Positions 19,110-27,872 of a DNA stretch of 64,000 nt are shown one piece after another. The translations under genes were made by a program, and so were the position numbers. Positions within the stretch are counted from its first letter, which is position 1. Every line of letters begins with the position of its first letter. Location: the NCBI RefSeq assembly GCF_024453815.1, contig NZ_CP072934.1, forward strand, positions 2,046,001-2,110,000, in the 5' to 3' direction. Under the pieces are notes generated by a model. It worked only from the letters and a program-made list of their open reading frames with translations. It was not told the DNA's origin and made no database searches. Origin of the DNA: Corynebacterium pseudogenitalium. Lineage in GTDB: Bacteria; Actinomycetota; Actinomycetes; Mycobacteriales; Mycobacteriaceae.

Positions 19110-20003
19110 GTGAATGGCATGCGTCTTCTTCATTGTGCGTGTGCTAGCTCCCTCACAGTTCCGGGTGCGGAGGAGGTCACACTGTCGGAGGTGCCGTCGA
19201 GAAGTGAGCTTTCTTTTCTTCTCGACGCCGCCAGCTCCGCCCTCCCCCACGACCCGACGCCGAGCCTGGCGGAGATCCAGAAGTCGCCGTCGGTGGAGCA
19301 CCTGGGTGCCCCGCAGCTGGCGCCGCAGCAGCCGGAGGAGCGGCTGCGCGTGATCGTGTCCGGCAGTGATGCCGCGCTGAGTGCGGTGCTGACGCGGCTG
19401 ATGCGCGCGGACGTGATGTGGATCGAGGTCGCGTACCTGCCTGCTGATCCGGCGTCGCCGGCGGCGGTGGCGTGGGGTGCGGGCTCCGTGGACCTGGCCG
19501 TAGAGGGGCCTGTGGTGCCGTCGCCGTGTATTAGGACGGACACGGGCGTGGTGGTGGCCGGTTCAGCGACGCTCTCCCACGGGGATGGGCGCAGCGAGTA
19601 CGTGGGCGAGATCGTGGTGGATTCGCAGCAGCTGGTGATGCGCACTGGCGAGGAACCCTCCGCGCGGTTCTTCGGGCAGTTCGGGGCGCGCCTGGTGCCC
19701 ACCCCGGATGCGCCGGGCCTGGCGGCGTCACGGCTGGTCACGCCGCTGATGGTGCCGGAGGGGCGCCGCGTGGACCCGCAGCGCCTGGAGGGGCTGGCGG
19801 GCATGCCACTGGGTGGGATGTTTGTGAAAGGCAAAACGGTCGCCCCGGCCCTCACGGACCCGACGACCGTTCTGACTGGCCGGGCGCTACAGTCCGGCGG
19901 GGAGGACATCACGCTGGTGGTGGACGGCGTTGCCCACCCGCGGCCGCTGCAGCGGGTGACGTTCTACCGCCACCTGCGCGACATCCAGTCGGTACGCGGT
20001 TAG
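19110..20003 (+). CDS. Conserved hypothetical protein divergent from purA
   Basis: 297 aa. Two in-frame starts are possible: GTG 19110 and ATG 19119. No Shine-Dalgarno is present, and a TATTGT hexamer at 19101 suggests a near-leaderless message. The protein has no signal peptide, membrane segment or motif that I recognise. It contains [21 protein letters not shown] near residue 85 and a glycine-rich middle, and ends [11 protein letters not shown]. It lies divergent from purA, and its stop shares four bases with the convergent FUSC gene. The strong codon bias and length argue that it is real. Function unknown. Confidence 0.75.
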   Translation: MNGMRLLHCACASSLTVPGAEEVTLSEVPSRSELSFLLDAASSALPHDPTPSLAEIQKSPSVEHLGAPQLAPQQPEERLRVIVSGSDAALSAVLTRLMRADVMWIEVAYLPADPASPAAVAWGAGSVDLAVEGPVVPSPCIRTDTGVVVAGSATLSHGDGRSEYVGEIVVDSQQLVMRTGEEPSARFFGQFGARLVPTPDAPGLAASRLVTPLMVPEGRRVDPQRLEGLAGMPLGGMFVKGKTVAPALTDPTTVLTGRALQSGGEDITLVVDGVAHPRPLQRVTFYRHLRDIQSVRG

Positions 20004-21172
20004 CGCAAATCGAAGGACTCCGGCGGGTACGCCGGCGTGTCAGAGGTCGGGGCCAGCGCCGCCAACGCCGACTCCCGCGACATACCGCACACCTGCAGCA
20101 AGTCCACCGTCAGCGAACGCGTCTGCGCCAGAATCGCGTACTCCGACAACACCGCGTCCTTCTCCAGGAGGTCCACCGACGAGCCCTGCGCCACCGCCCG
20201 CAACTCGTTCACAATCTGCGGGATCACGGTGGCCTGCGCACGCCGCGACTTCACCTCGTACACCTCAGAAATGTCCAAGCACGCCTTCGCCAACACGTCA
20301 ATCAACTCAATCTGCTGCGGCGAGACGTGGTCACCGTCCTCGCACAGCACCAATGCGCGACGCGCCAGCACCCGGCACGAGCGCACCGCGTTATCCACCG
20401 GCGGGATCACCAAGCTCAGGGAATTGATGTAACGGCGCGCGCCCCACAGAAACGGCGAAATCTTCGTCGTCTCCTTTCCCGCGTTCACCGCCGACGCCAT
20501 ATCGTCAATATCCGTCTGCGACCCGCGGATCGCCTCCAACGCATCATCGATTACTTGAGGATCGCGGTCGGTGAGGCCGGAGGCGACGTCGTCAAGCACT
20601 GAACTCATCAACCCCATCAAGTTCGAAATCTCCGCGCGCACCGGCTCCATCGGCCCCTGCGGAATCAGAGCAATCGTGGCCAACGCCACCATGCAACCCA
20701 CCGCCGCGTCAATCGTACGGTCAAAACCCGTCACCTCCGCACCGGGCGGCATAATCGTCGCGATCAGAATCGAACCAATCGCCACCTGGTTATTCACCAA
20801 CTGCGACTTCGAAAAGAACGACGCAATCAACAAACTGCCCGACACAATCGCCGCAATCTGCCAACCCCCATCCCCCAACCTGTAAAACAGCGAATCCCCC
20901 ACCAGCACGCCCAACGCACAACCAATCGACAAATCGATCGCCTTCGTAATGCGCTCCCCACCCGACATGCCAATAATGATCACCACCGAAATCGGGGCAA
21001 AAAATGGCTTCGCGTTGCCAATAATGTCCCCCGCGATCCAATACGCAATACCCGCCGCGATACCCATCTGCAGAATCGGCAACAGGCGCTTGCGCACACG
21101 CATCAACCGCGCCTGAATCGACTGATCCACCGACGCCAACCTGGCACGCGTACCCATTCTCTCTTTCGCCAT
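20000..21172 (-). CDS. FUSC-family membrane protein
   Basis: 390 aa from ATG 21172 (MAKERMGTR); an ATG five codons later follows AAAGAGAGA and is an alternative. About six hydrophobic helices fill residues 25-175 (ILQMGIAAGIAYWIAGDII, FFAPISVVIIIGM, IAAIVSGSLLIASFF). A long cytoplasmic C-terminal helical region follows. This layout is typical of the FUSC/aromatic-acid exporter-like family (fusaric acid resistance related), where small organic acids may be exported, but the substrate here is unknown. The stop codon overlaps that of the convergent neighbour (ttag, 20000-20003), so no terminator fits between them. Confidence 0.8.
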   Translation of the reverse strand: MAKERMGTRARLASVDQSIQARLMRVRKRLLPILQMGIAAGIAYWIAGDIIGNAKPFFAPISVVIIIGMSGGERITKAIDLSIGCALGVLVGDSLFYRLGDGGWQIAAIVSGSLLIASFFSKSQLVNNQVAIGSILIATIMPPGAEVTGFDRTIDAAVGCMVALATIALIPQGPMEPVRAEISNLMGLMSSVLDDVASGLTDRDPQVIDDALEAIRGSQTDIDDMASAVNAGKETTKISPFLWGARRYINSLSLVIPPVDNAVRSCRVLARRALVLCEDGDHVSPQQIELIDVLAKACLDISEVYEVKSRRAQATVIPQIVNELRAVAQGSSVDLLEKDAVLSEYAILAQTRSLTVDLLQVCGMSRESALAALAPTSDTPAYPPESFDLR

Positions 21173-21227
21173 GCCATAACCATAGCGCCCCGGGTGGTCG
21201 TGCCGTTTTCGTTCGCTTTTCGTTCCG

Positions 21228-21334
21228 GTCGACCTCTTAGCGTTGACCAATGCAGGTCAGCGCGAAATCGGGATTTTGGCGTCGAAAAGCCTCAAAACGC
21301 CGTGACCTGCGCTGGTCGACCGGAGGAGGTCGAC
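21228..21334. repeat. Nested inverted repeat (cruciform-like) in intergenic DNA
   Basis: Outer arms are 9 bp (GTCGACCTC at 21228-21236, GAGGTCGAC at 21326-21334). Inner arms are 18 nt (21242-21259 with 21303-21320), and their three differences are all transitions that keep G-U pairing. A related stretch starting GTCGACATAACTGCAGG lies at 62269-62288. It sits upstream of the FUSC gene and after the RelE-like gene. Confidence 0.6.
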
Positions 21335-21361
21335 GGGAGCGGCGCGGGTGAGGGCGGTCCA

Positions 21362-21625
21362 CTACCTATAAATTTCTCCACGGTGCCCAACATCAACCAC
21401 CAACACCGTCACGATGTCATCTTGAATCTCAGCAATTACCCGATAGTCCCCGATACGCCACCGCCACAACCCTGACATTCCACCTACAAGGGCTTTACCG
21501 CGGACGCGTGGATCATTCAACCGCGACAAATCACCCAAGACTTGAAAAAGCCGACGCTGTACCTGCTTGTCTAACCGCCGCACCGCCTTTCGTGCCCTAG
21601 GCGAAAACTCAATCTGCCAGGCCAC
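21362..21625 (-). CDS. RelE/ParE-type toxin
   Basis: 87 aa, a normal length for RelE toxins. It starts at GTG 21625, inside the last 17 bases of the antitoxin gene. The pattern is that of RelE: an N-terminal strand (WQIEFSPRARKAVRRL), a charged helix pair, GLWRWRIGDYRVIAEI with the basic/aromatic residues used for ribosome-dependent mRNA cleavage, and a final strand VTVLVVDVGHRGEIYR. The expected role is a growth-inhibiting mRNA interferase held inactive by the upstream partner. Confidence 0.92.
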   Translation of the reverse strand: MAWQIEFSPRARKAVRRLDKQVQRRLFQVLGDLSRLNDPRVRGKALVGGMSGLWRWRIGDYRVIAEIQDDIVTVLVVDVGHRGEIYR

Positions 21626-21845
21626 ACTCGGCCTTTAGCTCATCGAGGGTAACAGTTTCCAGCTCGCCCCTACGAACAGCTTCCGCCTCAGCCTGAAGCT
21701 CGTAGATGTATTCAGCGTCATCAAGATAGGCCTCAATTGCCTCACGGATGTAGAACGCCTTTGGCCTACCTGTCTTTGTAGCAAGCTCGTCAAGCCGACG
21801 CTTCTGGACTTCGTCCATTCGCAAACTAATCACTGATCCACTCAT
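21609..21845 (-). CDS. RelB/CopG-type antitoxin
   Basis: 78 aa from ATG 21845. The N-terminus (SGSVISLRMDEVQKRRLDELA, then TGRPKAFYIREAIEAYL) is a ribbon-helix-helix DNA-binding domain, and the acidic C-terminus (ETVTLDELKAECGL) would bind the toxin. The start codon touches the perfect palindrome at 21845-21860 and there is no Shine-Dalgarno, so the message is probably leaderless and the operator overlaps the transcription start. Overlap with the toxin gene implies coupled translation. Confidence 0.9.
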   Translation of the reverse strand: MSGSVISLRMDEVQKRRLDELATKTGRPKAFYIREAIEAYLDDAEYIYELQAEAEAVRRGELETVTLDELKAECGLAD

Positions 21846-21860
21846 GTATACATGTATACA
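21845..21860 (-). promoter_or_regulatory. Palindromic operator of the RelBE-type pair
   Basis: TGTATACATGTATACA is a perfect 16-bp palindrome abutting the antitoxin start codon and containing -10-like GTATAC elements. Ribbon-helix-helix antitoxins autorepress at such sites. Function is inferred from position. Confidence 0.75.
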
Positions 21861-22076
21861 CAAGCCTGCCAAGCCTGTCACCCCAAGCCAGCAGTCCCTC
21901 GACAGCAAATACAAAATAGTCACATTTCAAGACACCTAACCGCATGAAGTGTGAACTGCTGGAACCTTCCAGACGCTTTCAATGCCAATAGACGCACCGC
22001 ATTTTTCGCGACCTGGGCTTTTGGCAGATTCGGCGGAAGGGATTGCGTCCTTTGGCACTTGCGCGAAAGGAAGCGA

Positions 22077-22151
22077 CACCAGATTCCAGGTTTTTGGAGA
22101 AGCGGCTTCGTAAAACCCCAGGTCGCGGGGACCAAGAGAGGGAATTTGGTG
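22077..22151. repeat. 74-75-nt structured repeat, copy 1
   Basis: Outer arms are CACCAGATTCC (22077) and GGAATTTGGTG (ending 22151). A central CCCAGGTCG lies between them, and an inner stem GGTTTT/AAAACC is visible. It lies in the 21861-22351 interval, which holds no gene, only copies 1 and 2 and the fba terminator. The family has five members in this window. Confidence 0.8.
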
Positions 22152-22170
22152 CGCGGGCAAAAGGCCAAGA

Positions 22171-22244
22171 CACCAAATTCCCGGATTCCAGAAAACCGCC
22201 ACGACAAAACCCCAGGTCGCCCGGCCACGAATAGGAATCTGGTG
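22171..22244. repeat. 74-75-nt structured repeat, copy 2
   Basis: Outer arms CACCAAATTCC and GGAATCTGGTG are compensated so that pairing is kept despite base changes relative to copy 1. It has the same CCCAGGTCG core and the same spacing, and lies 19 bp after copy 1. Confidence 0.78.
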
Positions 22245-22296
22245 CACAGCAGGCCCCCAAAGGGCCCCAAAGGGGCCAAACCACCCCACACACGAA

Positions 22297-22331
22297 GAAA
22301 CCCCCAGGACCGCGAGGGCCCGAGGGGTTTC
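22297..22331 (-). terminator. Terminator of fba
   Basis: Stem GAAACCCC/GGGGTTTC has an internal GC-rich extension. It is followed on the minus strand by TTCG and lies 21 bp after the fba stop. The T-run is short. Confidence 0.65.
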
Positions 22332-22351
22332 AGAAAAAGCAAGCAGTACGA

Positions 22352-23386
22352 CTACTTGGACACGGAGGTGCCAACGGAGCGCAGGTCCTGGCAGGCCTCG
22401 ATGACGCGGTCGGCCATGCCCTGCTCAGCCTTCTTCATGTAGGAGCGTGGGTCGTAGACCTTCTTGTTGCCCACTTCGCCGTCGATCTTCAGGACGCCGT
22501 TGTAGTTCTCGAACATGTGGGAGACCACTGGGCGGGTGAAGGCGTACTGGGTGTCGGTGTCAACGTTCATCTTGATGACGCCGTAACGCAGGGCCTCCTC
22601 GATCTTCTCCTTCTCGGAGCCGGAGCCACCGTGGAAGACGAAGTCGAATGGGTTGGTGCCGGCTGCGAGGCCGAGTTTCTTCTCGGCGACCTTCTGGCCC
22701 ATGTCGAGGACCTCTGGGCGCAGCTTCACGTTGCCTGGCTTGTATACGCCGTGGACGTTGCCGAAGGTTGCGGCCAGCAGGTAGCGGCCGTTCTCGCCGG
22801 TGCCGAGGGCATCGATGGTCTTCTCAAAGTCCTCTTCGCTGGTGTACAGGTTCGCGCCGGCCTTAGCCTGGACGCCGTCTTCTTCGCCACCGACGACGCC
22901 GATCTCGACCTCGAGGATGATGTTGGCCTTGTGTGCCTTCTCCAGGAGCTCCTGGGCGACCTCAAGGTTGTGGTCGATTGGGATGGCGGAGCCGTCCCAC
23001 ATGTGGGACTGGAACAGTGGGTTCTCGCCGCGGTCGACGCGCTCCTGGGAGATCGCGATGAGTGGGCGGACGTACTCGTCGAGAACCTCGAGCTGGCAGT
23101 GGTCGGTGTGCAGCGCAATGTTGACGTCGTAGTGCTTAGCGATCTCATGTGCGAACGCAGCAAGCGCCTGGGCACCCGCAACCTTGTTCTTCACGGACAG
23201 GCCAGAGCCGAACTCTGCGCCGCCGGTCGAGAACTGGATGATGCCGTCAGACTCGGCTTCTGCGAAACCACGAATTGCGGCGTTGATGGTCTCAGACGAC
23301 GTGCAGTTGATGGCCGGGTATGCGAACCCGCCCTTCTTTGCAGTGTCGAGCATCTGGTTGTAGACCTCAGGGGTTGCAATTGGCAT
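22352..23386 (-). CDS. fba: Class II fructose-bisphosphate aldolase
   Basis: 344 aa. It cleaves fructose 1,6-bisphosphate into dihydroxyacetone phosphate and glyceraldehyde 3-phosphate and runs in reverse in gluconeogenesis; it is a zinc-dependent cytoplasmic enzyme. ATG 23386 has GTGGAGG eight bases upstream, which beats an in-frame codon 15 nt earlier. Zinc-site and catalytic residues are visible in ALHTDHC (His93, Asp95, His96), LEVEIGVVGGEEDG, GNVHGVYKPG and FHGGSGS. It is a single gene with its own terminator, as in other corynebacteria. Confidence 0.98.
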   Translation of the reverse strand: MPIATPEVYNQMLDTAKKGGFAYPAINCTSSETINAAIRGFAEAESDGIIQFSTGGAEFGSGLSVKNKVAGAQALAAFAHEIAKHYDVNIALHTDHCQLEVLDEYVRPLIAISQERVDRGENPLFQSHMWDGSAIPIDHNLEVAQELLEKAHKANIILEVEIGVVGGEEDGVQAKAGANLYTSEEDFEKTIDALGTGENGRYLLAATFGNVHGVYKPGNVKLRPEVLDMGQKVAEKKLGLAAGTNPFDFVFHGGSGSEKEKIEEALRYGVIKMNVDTDTQYAFTRPVVSHMFENYNGVLKIDGEVGNKKVYDPRSYMKKAEQGMADRVIEACQDLRSVGTSVSK

Positions 23387-23437
23387 GAAGATAACCTCCA
23401 CTAGAGCTTCTTAGGTACGCCAACCAGTATGCCTGCT

Positions 23438-24658
23438 TTACTGACTATTTGCAGCCGCCACCCGCGCAGCAGCCTCCAGCAGCATCCACCCAGAAAGCTG
23501 TACCGAAAGGTCCCTCTCATCAATTCGGACCAACCCGACGGCTTCGCTCAGGGAGGATGGGCCGAGCCCGTAATTGTGGGGAAGGCGGGCGTCTTCGGTC
23601 CATCGCGCGGAGAAGATCGGCAGTCCGTCGACCTCCAAACGATGGGACCAAAGGGACTCCGCCGAGGCCATAATCAGCCTTGATGCTATCTTTTTGGTCG
23701 CGATGTTCTGGCGGGAGTCTTCCGGCAGGCGCACCGCAACATCTGCGAGGTAGCGCGCGAGAATTCCCTTGAACAGGCCGCCGTCGCCGTCGCCGGATTC
23801 GTAGGGCTTGTTCAGAATTACCCCCTGGGGGGTAGCCATATGCAGGACAATCGCTTCTACGATTGCCCGGATATGTGTGATGTAAAACACGGAATCGTCG
23901 GCGCGTTTTGAGTACGCGAAGGAGTCGATTGGCTCGTCGTCGCGAAGTCCGACGTCGGCGCGCAACGCCAGCGCGATCTCTAGGCTCGCGCCGAGCACCG
24001 TGCCCTGGTTGTACGTATACAGCTTGTCGACGACCTCCGGGCCATGCATCCGCATCCGGATCCCGTCCTGCACCAGGCCTGATTCGGTGACCAGGTTGTC
24101 GAACGTCCAGTCAAGCAGCTCGCGGGCCTTGTCCAGGCGGCCGGTGCGCGCGAACAAGAGGGCGGCCGGGCCGTTCGAGGGCACGTTGTAGAAGGTTTCC
24201 TCCGTGCGCCACGGCAGCACACCCATCACCGGGTCGATGCCTGCGAGCAGGTCGAACTCCAGGGCGTCGAGGGCCTTCGTGCGGCGCGCCAAACCCTCGT
24301 CGACGGCGCGGTTCCACGCCAGGGCCAGCCAGGCCTTGTCGTCGTAGTACTTGTTCTTCGTCAGCTTGCCCAGGTTGCGGCGCTGGATGCCACGCAGGGT
24401 GTCTTTGAGGCGGCGCTTGTGGGTTTTGGTGGGGCGTCGAATAGCGGCGTCGATTTGGCAGTCCAAATAGTGGGCCTGCCACCAGTAGTGCCAGTGCCAG
24501 TAGAGGCGATCCTTCGAGCCCGGCGGCCACGTGACCACCGCGAGGTTCGTCTTCGGCAGCCCCCACAGGCGGGAGGCGTGCCGCTCCTGCACGGCCGATT
24601 GAGCCAGGTCAGCGCGGTGCGACCATGTTTCCGCGGCGGATTCTTCCACAACCTTCAC
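23438..24658 (-). CDS. Glycoside hydrolase family 76-like protein
   Basis: 406 aa, starting at GTG 24658. The (alpha/alpha)6-barrel features of GH76 (endo-alpha-1,6-mannanase family) are visible: a YYDDKAWLALAW segment with the catalytic Asp pair at 106-107, TFYNVPSNGPAALLFAR, and LYTYNQGTVLGA. There is no signal peptide, so the enzyme appears cytoplasmic, which is odd for a mannan hydrolase. It may act on intracellular mannosylated lipid or glycan or serve a regulatory role. It follows the TrmH-like gene by three bases, so it is probably the last gene of the operon starting upstream of pyrE. Confidence 0.85.
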   Translation of the reverse strand: MKVVEESAAETWSHRADLAQSAVQERHASRLWGLPKTNLAVVTWPPGSKDRLYWHWHYWWQAHYLDCQIDAAIRRPTKTHKRRLKDTLRGIQRRNLGKLTKNKYYDDKAWLALAWNRAVDEGLARRTKALDALEFDLLAGIDPVMGVLPWRTEETFYNVPSNGPAALLFARTGRLDKARELLDWTFDNLVTESGLVQDGIRMRMHGPEVVDKLYTYNQGTVLGASLEIALALRADVGLRDDEPIDSFAYSKRADDSVFYITHIRAIVEAIVLHMATPQGVILNKPYESGDGDGGLFKGILARYLADVAVRLPEDSRQNIATKKIASRLIMASAESLWSHRLEVDGLPIFSARWTEDARLPHNYGLGPSSLSEAVGLVRIDERDLSVQLSGWMLLEAAARVAAANSQ

Positions 24659-24661
24659 CTT

Positions 24662-25327
24662 TCACCAAGCAGTACTCAAGTCGGCGTGCTGGCGTATCCA
24701 CGCGTGCATCGCGATGCCCGCAGCAACACCAGCGTTAATCGAACGCGTCGAGCCGAACTGCGCAATCGAGCACGTCATCGACGCCTCGCGCTGCGTCTCG
24801 TCCGTAATGCCGGGACCTTCCTGCCCGAACACTAACACGCAGCGCTGCGGAAGTTCCGCCGTTTCGAGCGGCACGCAGCCGGGCGTGTTATCGATCGCCA
24901 CAATCGGCAGGTCGTGCTCCTTGGCCCACTGGGCGAAGTCCTCGATCGTCGCGTGGTGGCGGATGTGCTGGTAGCGGTCCGTCACCATCGCGCCGCGCCG
25001 GTTCCAGCGCCGCCGCCCAATGATGTGGACTTCCTCGGCCAGAAACGCGTTCGCGGTGCGCACCACGGTGCCGATGTTGGCGTCGTTTTCAAAGTTCTCA
25101 ATCGCGACGTGGAACGGGTGGCGCCGCTGATCCAGCTCCTCGCGGATCGCCTCCAGCGACCAGTAGCGGTAAGCGTCCACTACGTTGCGACGATCCCCCT
25201 CCTCCAAAAACTGCGGATCCAGGCGGGGGTCATCCGGCCACGGGCCCTCCCACGGGCCTACGCCGTGGCGGCCCTCATTCCACTCCGTCGGTCCTTTGGC
25301 CTGCTCAGCCTGCTCAGTTGAGTCCAA
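24662..25327 (-). CDS. TrmH-family (SpoU) RNA 2'-O-methyltransferase
   Basis: 221 aa from TTG 25327, overlapping the pyrE stop by 14 bases; a later start is possible. The knotted SAM-binding domain shows the three SpoU motifs: NFENDANIGTVVRTA (near 78-92), VLVFGQEGPGI and SINAGVAAGIAMHAW. It transfers a methyl group from SAM to a ribose 2'-OH of tRNA or rRNA; the target nucleotide cannot be read from sequence. The N-terminal 40 residues are Pro/Trp-rich and poorly conserved. Co-transcription with pyrE is likely. Confidence 0.92.
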   Translation of the reverse strand: MDSTEQAEQAKGPTEWNEGRHGVGPWEGPWPDDPRLDPQFLEEGDRRNVVDAYRYWSLEAIREELDQRRHPFHVAIENFENDANIGTVVRTANAFLAEEVHIIGRRRWNRRGAMVTDRYQHIRHHATIEDFAQWAKEHDLPIVAIDNTPGCVPLETAELPQRCVLVFGQEGPGITDETQREASMTCSIAQFGSTRSINAGVAAGIAMHAWIRQHADLSTAW

Positions 25328-25847
25328 GGTCCTCGAGCCCCAGCAGGAATCGGTAGTCCAGGCCGGCCTCGTGCAGGGCGTCGGCGGCGCCGGTTGCGCG
25401 GTCCACCACGGTGGCCACCGCGACGACCTCCGCGCCCTCAGCGCGCACGGCCTCCACCGCGGTCAGCGGCGAGTTGCCCGTCGTGGTGGTGTCCTCCACC
25501 ACGAGGACCTTCTTGCCAACAATCGACGGCCCCTCAATCCGGCGCTGCATCCCGTGCTTCTTCGCCTCCTTGCGCACCACGAACGCGTCGATCGGGCGGC
25601 CGGCGGCGTGCATCACGGCCGTGGCCACCGGGTCCGCACCCAGCGTCAGACCACCGACCGCGTCGAACTCCAGGTCCGCCGTCATCTCACGCAACAGCTT
25701 GCCGATCAGCGGCGCAGCCTCATGGTGCAACGTCGCACGACGCAGATCCACGTAGTAGTCCGCCTCCTTCCCGGAGGAAAGCGTGACCTTGCCGCGCACC
25801 ACGGCCAGTTCCTTCACCAGCTCTGCGAGGCGTGCTTTATCGTTCAT
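25314..25847 (-). CDS. pyrE: Orotate phosphoribosyltransferase
   Basis: 177 aa. It couples orotate to PRPP to give orotidine 5'-phosphate in pyrimidine synthesis. The PRPP-binding loop [13 protein letters not shown] is at residues 114-126. [16 protein letters not shown] and [11 protein letters not shown] are also family-typical. The start at 25847 overlaps the end of the upstream membrane-protein gene by 11 bases, and the 3' end overlaps the methyltransferase gene, so the three genes are translationally linked. Confidence 0.97.
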   Translation of the reverse strand: MNDKARLAELVKELAVVRGKVTLSSGKEADYYVDLRRATLHHEAAPLIGKLLREMTADLEFDAVGGLTLGADPVATAVMHAAGRPIDAFVVRKEAKKHGMQRRIEGPSIVGKKVLVVEDTTTTGNSPLTAVEAVRAEGAEVVAVATVVDRATGAADALHEAGLDYRFLLGLEDLGLN

Positions 25848-26994
25848 GATCGGTTGGCTCCTTCTCGGTGTCCGGGGTGTCTGACGTGTCGTTGAAAATT
25901 GTGGAGGGCTGCTGCTCGCGGCGCACTCTGGTCAAATCATAGAGCTGCGCGCCGTCATCGGCAGGTGAACCGTCCGCGATCGGCGCCACAGAATCCGCCC
26001 CAATCTCGTGGTCCTCCAGCTCGCCGAAACCTCCGCCGGTGACGCGGGTCGGCAGCTCGAGTGGTTCCTCCGGGCGCTGCACCTGCGGGGTCTCCGGCTC
26101 AAGTGCCTCCTCGGCACCGAGCACCGGCGCAAGCGCCGCCGCCTCGCGCGGTGGCAGCGTGCGTGCCGCGTCCGCCAGCAACGCCAGCGGCGCGAACGTG
26201 TCCTCCCAGTCCTGTGGCGTCGAACCGCGCTCCAGCTGGGCCAACACCCAGTCTTGTTCGCACCACACCGCGCACACGCTTTCGGGTATCTCGCGCAGGG
26301 CGGTGCGCACGCGCACATCGATGAAGCGCAGGACGGGACCGGGCTCATTCGTGAACAGCTCGAAGCCCTCGACGGTTTCCACCAGCACCAAATCCGCCGA
26401 GGAATCCGCCTGGAACTGCGGGCGGCGCATATCCACCACGATGTCGCTGACCTCACCCGTTGCGACGGCCACCACCGTCACACCGCCAAGGTCCACCACG
26501 CGAACATCATGGCCGTAGACCTGGCCCGCCACGACATCGCGCGGTTCCGCACCGGACGCCGCCGCACCCCGGTGCCACTCGTCGACCAGGTACTCATCCA
26601 CCTTGGAGAAGCGGAAGCCGTGCTGCTCCGCCCACAGGCGGCGCTCCCGGCGCGACGCGCCCGGCAGCTGCAGGCCCGACATGCGGTGCGGGCGCTTCGG
26701 GGCAGGCTCGGGCGCCGGTGTTGGCTCGGGCTCCGGCTCCGGCTCCGGGGCCTGTTCCAGCTCTAGCTGTGGCTCTGGCTCCGGCGCAGGTTCCGGTTCG
26801 GGTTCCGGTTCCTCTTCCACCTCGAGCGCAGGCTCCTCTTCGACCTCAGGCTCCACGTCCGGCTCGGCCTCAGGCGAGGGCTCGGCTGGTGGCGGAGGGG
26901 GCGTCGATAAGGAGGGAGACGCAGGTGCAAACCACAACCAGACAGCCGCGACCACGAGCAGCGCGGCCAGCCCAAACAACACGTAAGCAATCAT
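25837..26994 (-). CDS. Membrane-anchored Pro/Glu-rich protein of unknown function
   Basis: 385 aa. An N-terminal helix ([21 protein letters not shown]) anchors it. Residues about 30-105 are a Pro/Glu/Ala low-complexity spacer, followed by a charged globular region ([26 protein letters not shown], then [13 protein letters not shown]). The tail is acidic and Pro-rich. I recognise no enzymatic motif. It lies upstream of pyrE in the same operon and overlaps it by 11 bases. The repeat-like EPEPEP coding sequence could change length. Confidence 0.8.
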   Translation of the reverse strand: MIAYVLFGLAALLVVAAVWLWFAPASPSLSTPPPPPAEPSPEAEPDVEPEVEEEPALEVEEEPEPEPEPAPEPEPQLELEQAPEPEPEPEPTPAPEPAPKRPHRMSGLQLPGASRRERRLWAEQHGFRFSKVDEYLVDEWHRGAAASGAEPRDVVAGQVYGHDVRVVDLGGVTVVAVATGEVSDIVVDMRRPQFQADSSADLVLVETVEGFELFTNEPGPVLRFIDVRVRTALREIPESVCAVWCEQDWVLAQLERGSTPQDWEDTFAPLALLADAARTLPPREAAALAPVLGAEEALEPETPQVQRPEEPLELPTRVTGGGFGELEDHEIGADSVAPIADGSPADDGAQLYDLTRVRREQQPSTIFNDTSDTPDTEKEPTDHER

Positions 26995-27006
26995 CGAAGA
27001 TTGATA

Positions 27007-27849
27007 CTACAGTGCCGTGGCGACCTTATTCCCCAACCGTGCACTCCACTGCGACCAGCCACCCACATAATGCGTGGCCACCGGCAGGCCCGCGTGCTCC
27101 ATCGCCGCGATGAGCAGCGCGGAGTGGTTGCCCGAACCCGAGTACGTAATCATCTTCGCCGGGTCCGTATTCTGCGTCACGCCCAGGCTTGCGAAGCGGT
27201 CGCGGATGTAGTCCGTCTCCTTGATCTTCCTGGTCTCCTTGCAGAACAGGTCCGCCGCCGGCAGGTTCAGCGCCGACGGGATGTGGCCCGCCTTCAAGTC
27301 CAGTACTTCTCGACGCCCAGCAAAGCGCTTCTCATCACGCGCATCAATCAGGATGCCCTCGAACTGCTGTACGTCCTCCAGCGTCGCCACCGGAAGCTTG
27401 CTGCCCTCCAGTTCCAGGTCGCGCGGCACAACCACGTTGCCTGGGCCGGCGATGGTCTTGAGGCCCTCGGCCTCCCACTCGCGGAAGCCGCCGTCGATAA
27501 TGTGGACGTGCTCCAGGCCAGCCCAGCGCATGATCCACCACGCGCGGGCGGCGAAGACGCCGGAGCCCTGGTCGTAGATGAAGACCGGGCGGTTCGCCTC
27601 GACGCCCCACTCCTCGAGCGCCTCATCGATCACGGCGAGTGACGGCAGCGGATTGCGGCCCTCGCGGCGGCCCGGCATGCCCACGAGGTGGCCCTCCAGG
27701 TCACCGTAGACGGCCGTCGGAATGTGCTCGGACTGAAACTTCTGCCAGGCCTTGCCTGCCTCCGGCTCCCAAGAAACATCGAGCACCGTCTGCTTCTTGC
27801 CGGACTTAATACGTTCGTACAGCTCCTGCGGAGAAATAAAAACAGTCAT
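27007..27849 (-). CDS. Two-domain rhodanese-like sulfurtransferase lacking the catalytic cysteine
   Basis: 280 aa from ATG 27849, where the family N-terminus SPQELYERI begins; codons further upstream are not conserved-looking. Two rhodanese domains are present: the first has VLDVSW, DQGSGVFAARAWWIMRWAG and IIDGGFREW; the second has LIDARDEKRFAG and HIPSALNLP. In active enzymes the second domain carries a persulfide-forming Cys in a CxxG loop. Here the loop reads TYSGSGNHSA with Ser237 at that place. By established mechanism it should not perform classical thiosulfate:cyanide sulfur transfer. It may bind anions or act otherwise. It lies 24 bp downstream of the DUF4265 gene. Confidence 0.88.
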   Translation of the reverse strand: MTVFISPQELYERIKSGKKQTVLDVSWEPEAGKAWQKFQSEHIPTAVYGDLEGHLVGMPGRREGRNPLPSLAVIDEALEEWGVEANRPVFIYDQGSGVFAARAWWIMRWAGLEHVHIIDGGFREWEAEGLKTIAGPGNVVVPRDLELEGSKLPVATLEDVQQFEGILIDARDEKRFAGRREVLDLKAGHIPSALNLPAADLFCKETRKIKETDYIRDRFASLGVTQNTDPAKMITYSGSGNHSALLIAAMEHAGLPVATHYVGGWSQWSARLGNKVATAL

Positions 27850-27872
27850 ACATAACACCATACGCGTATGCC

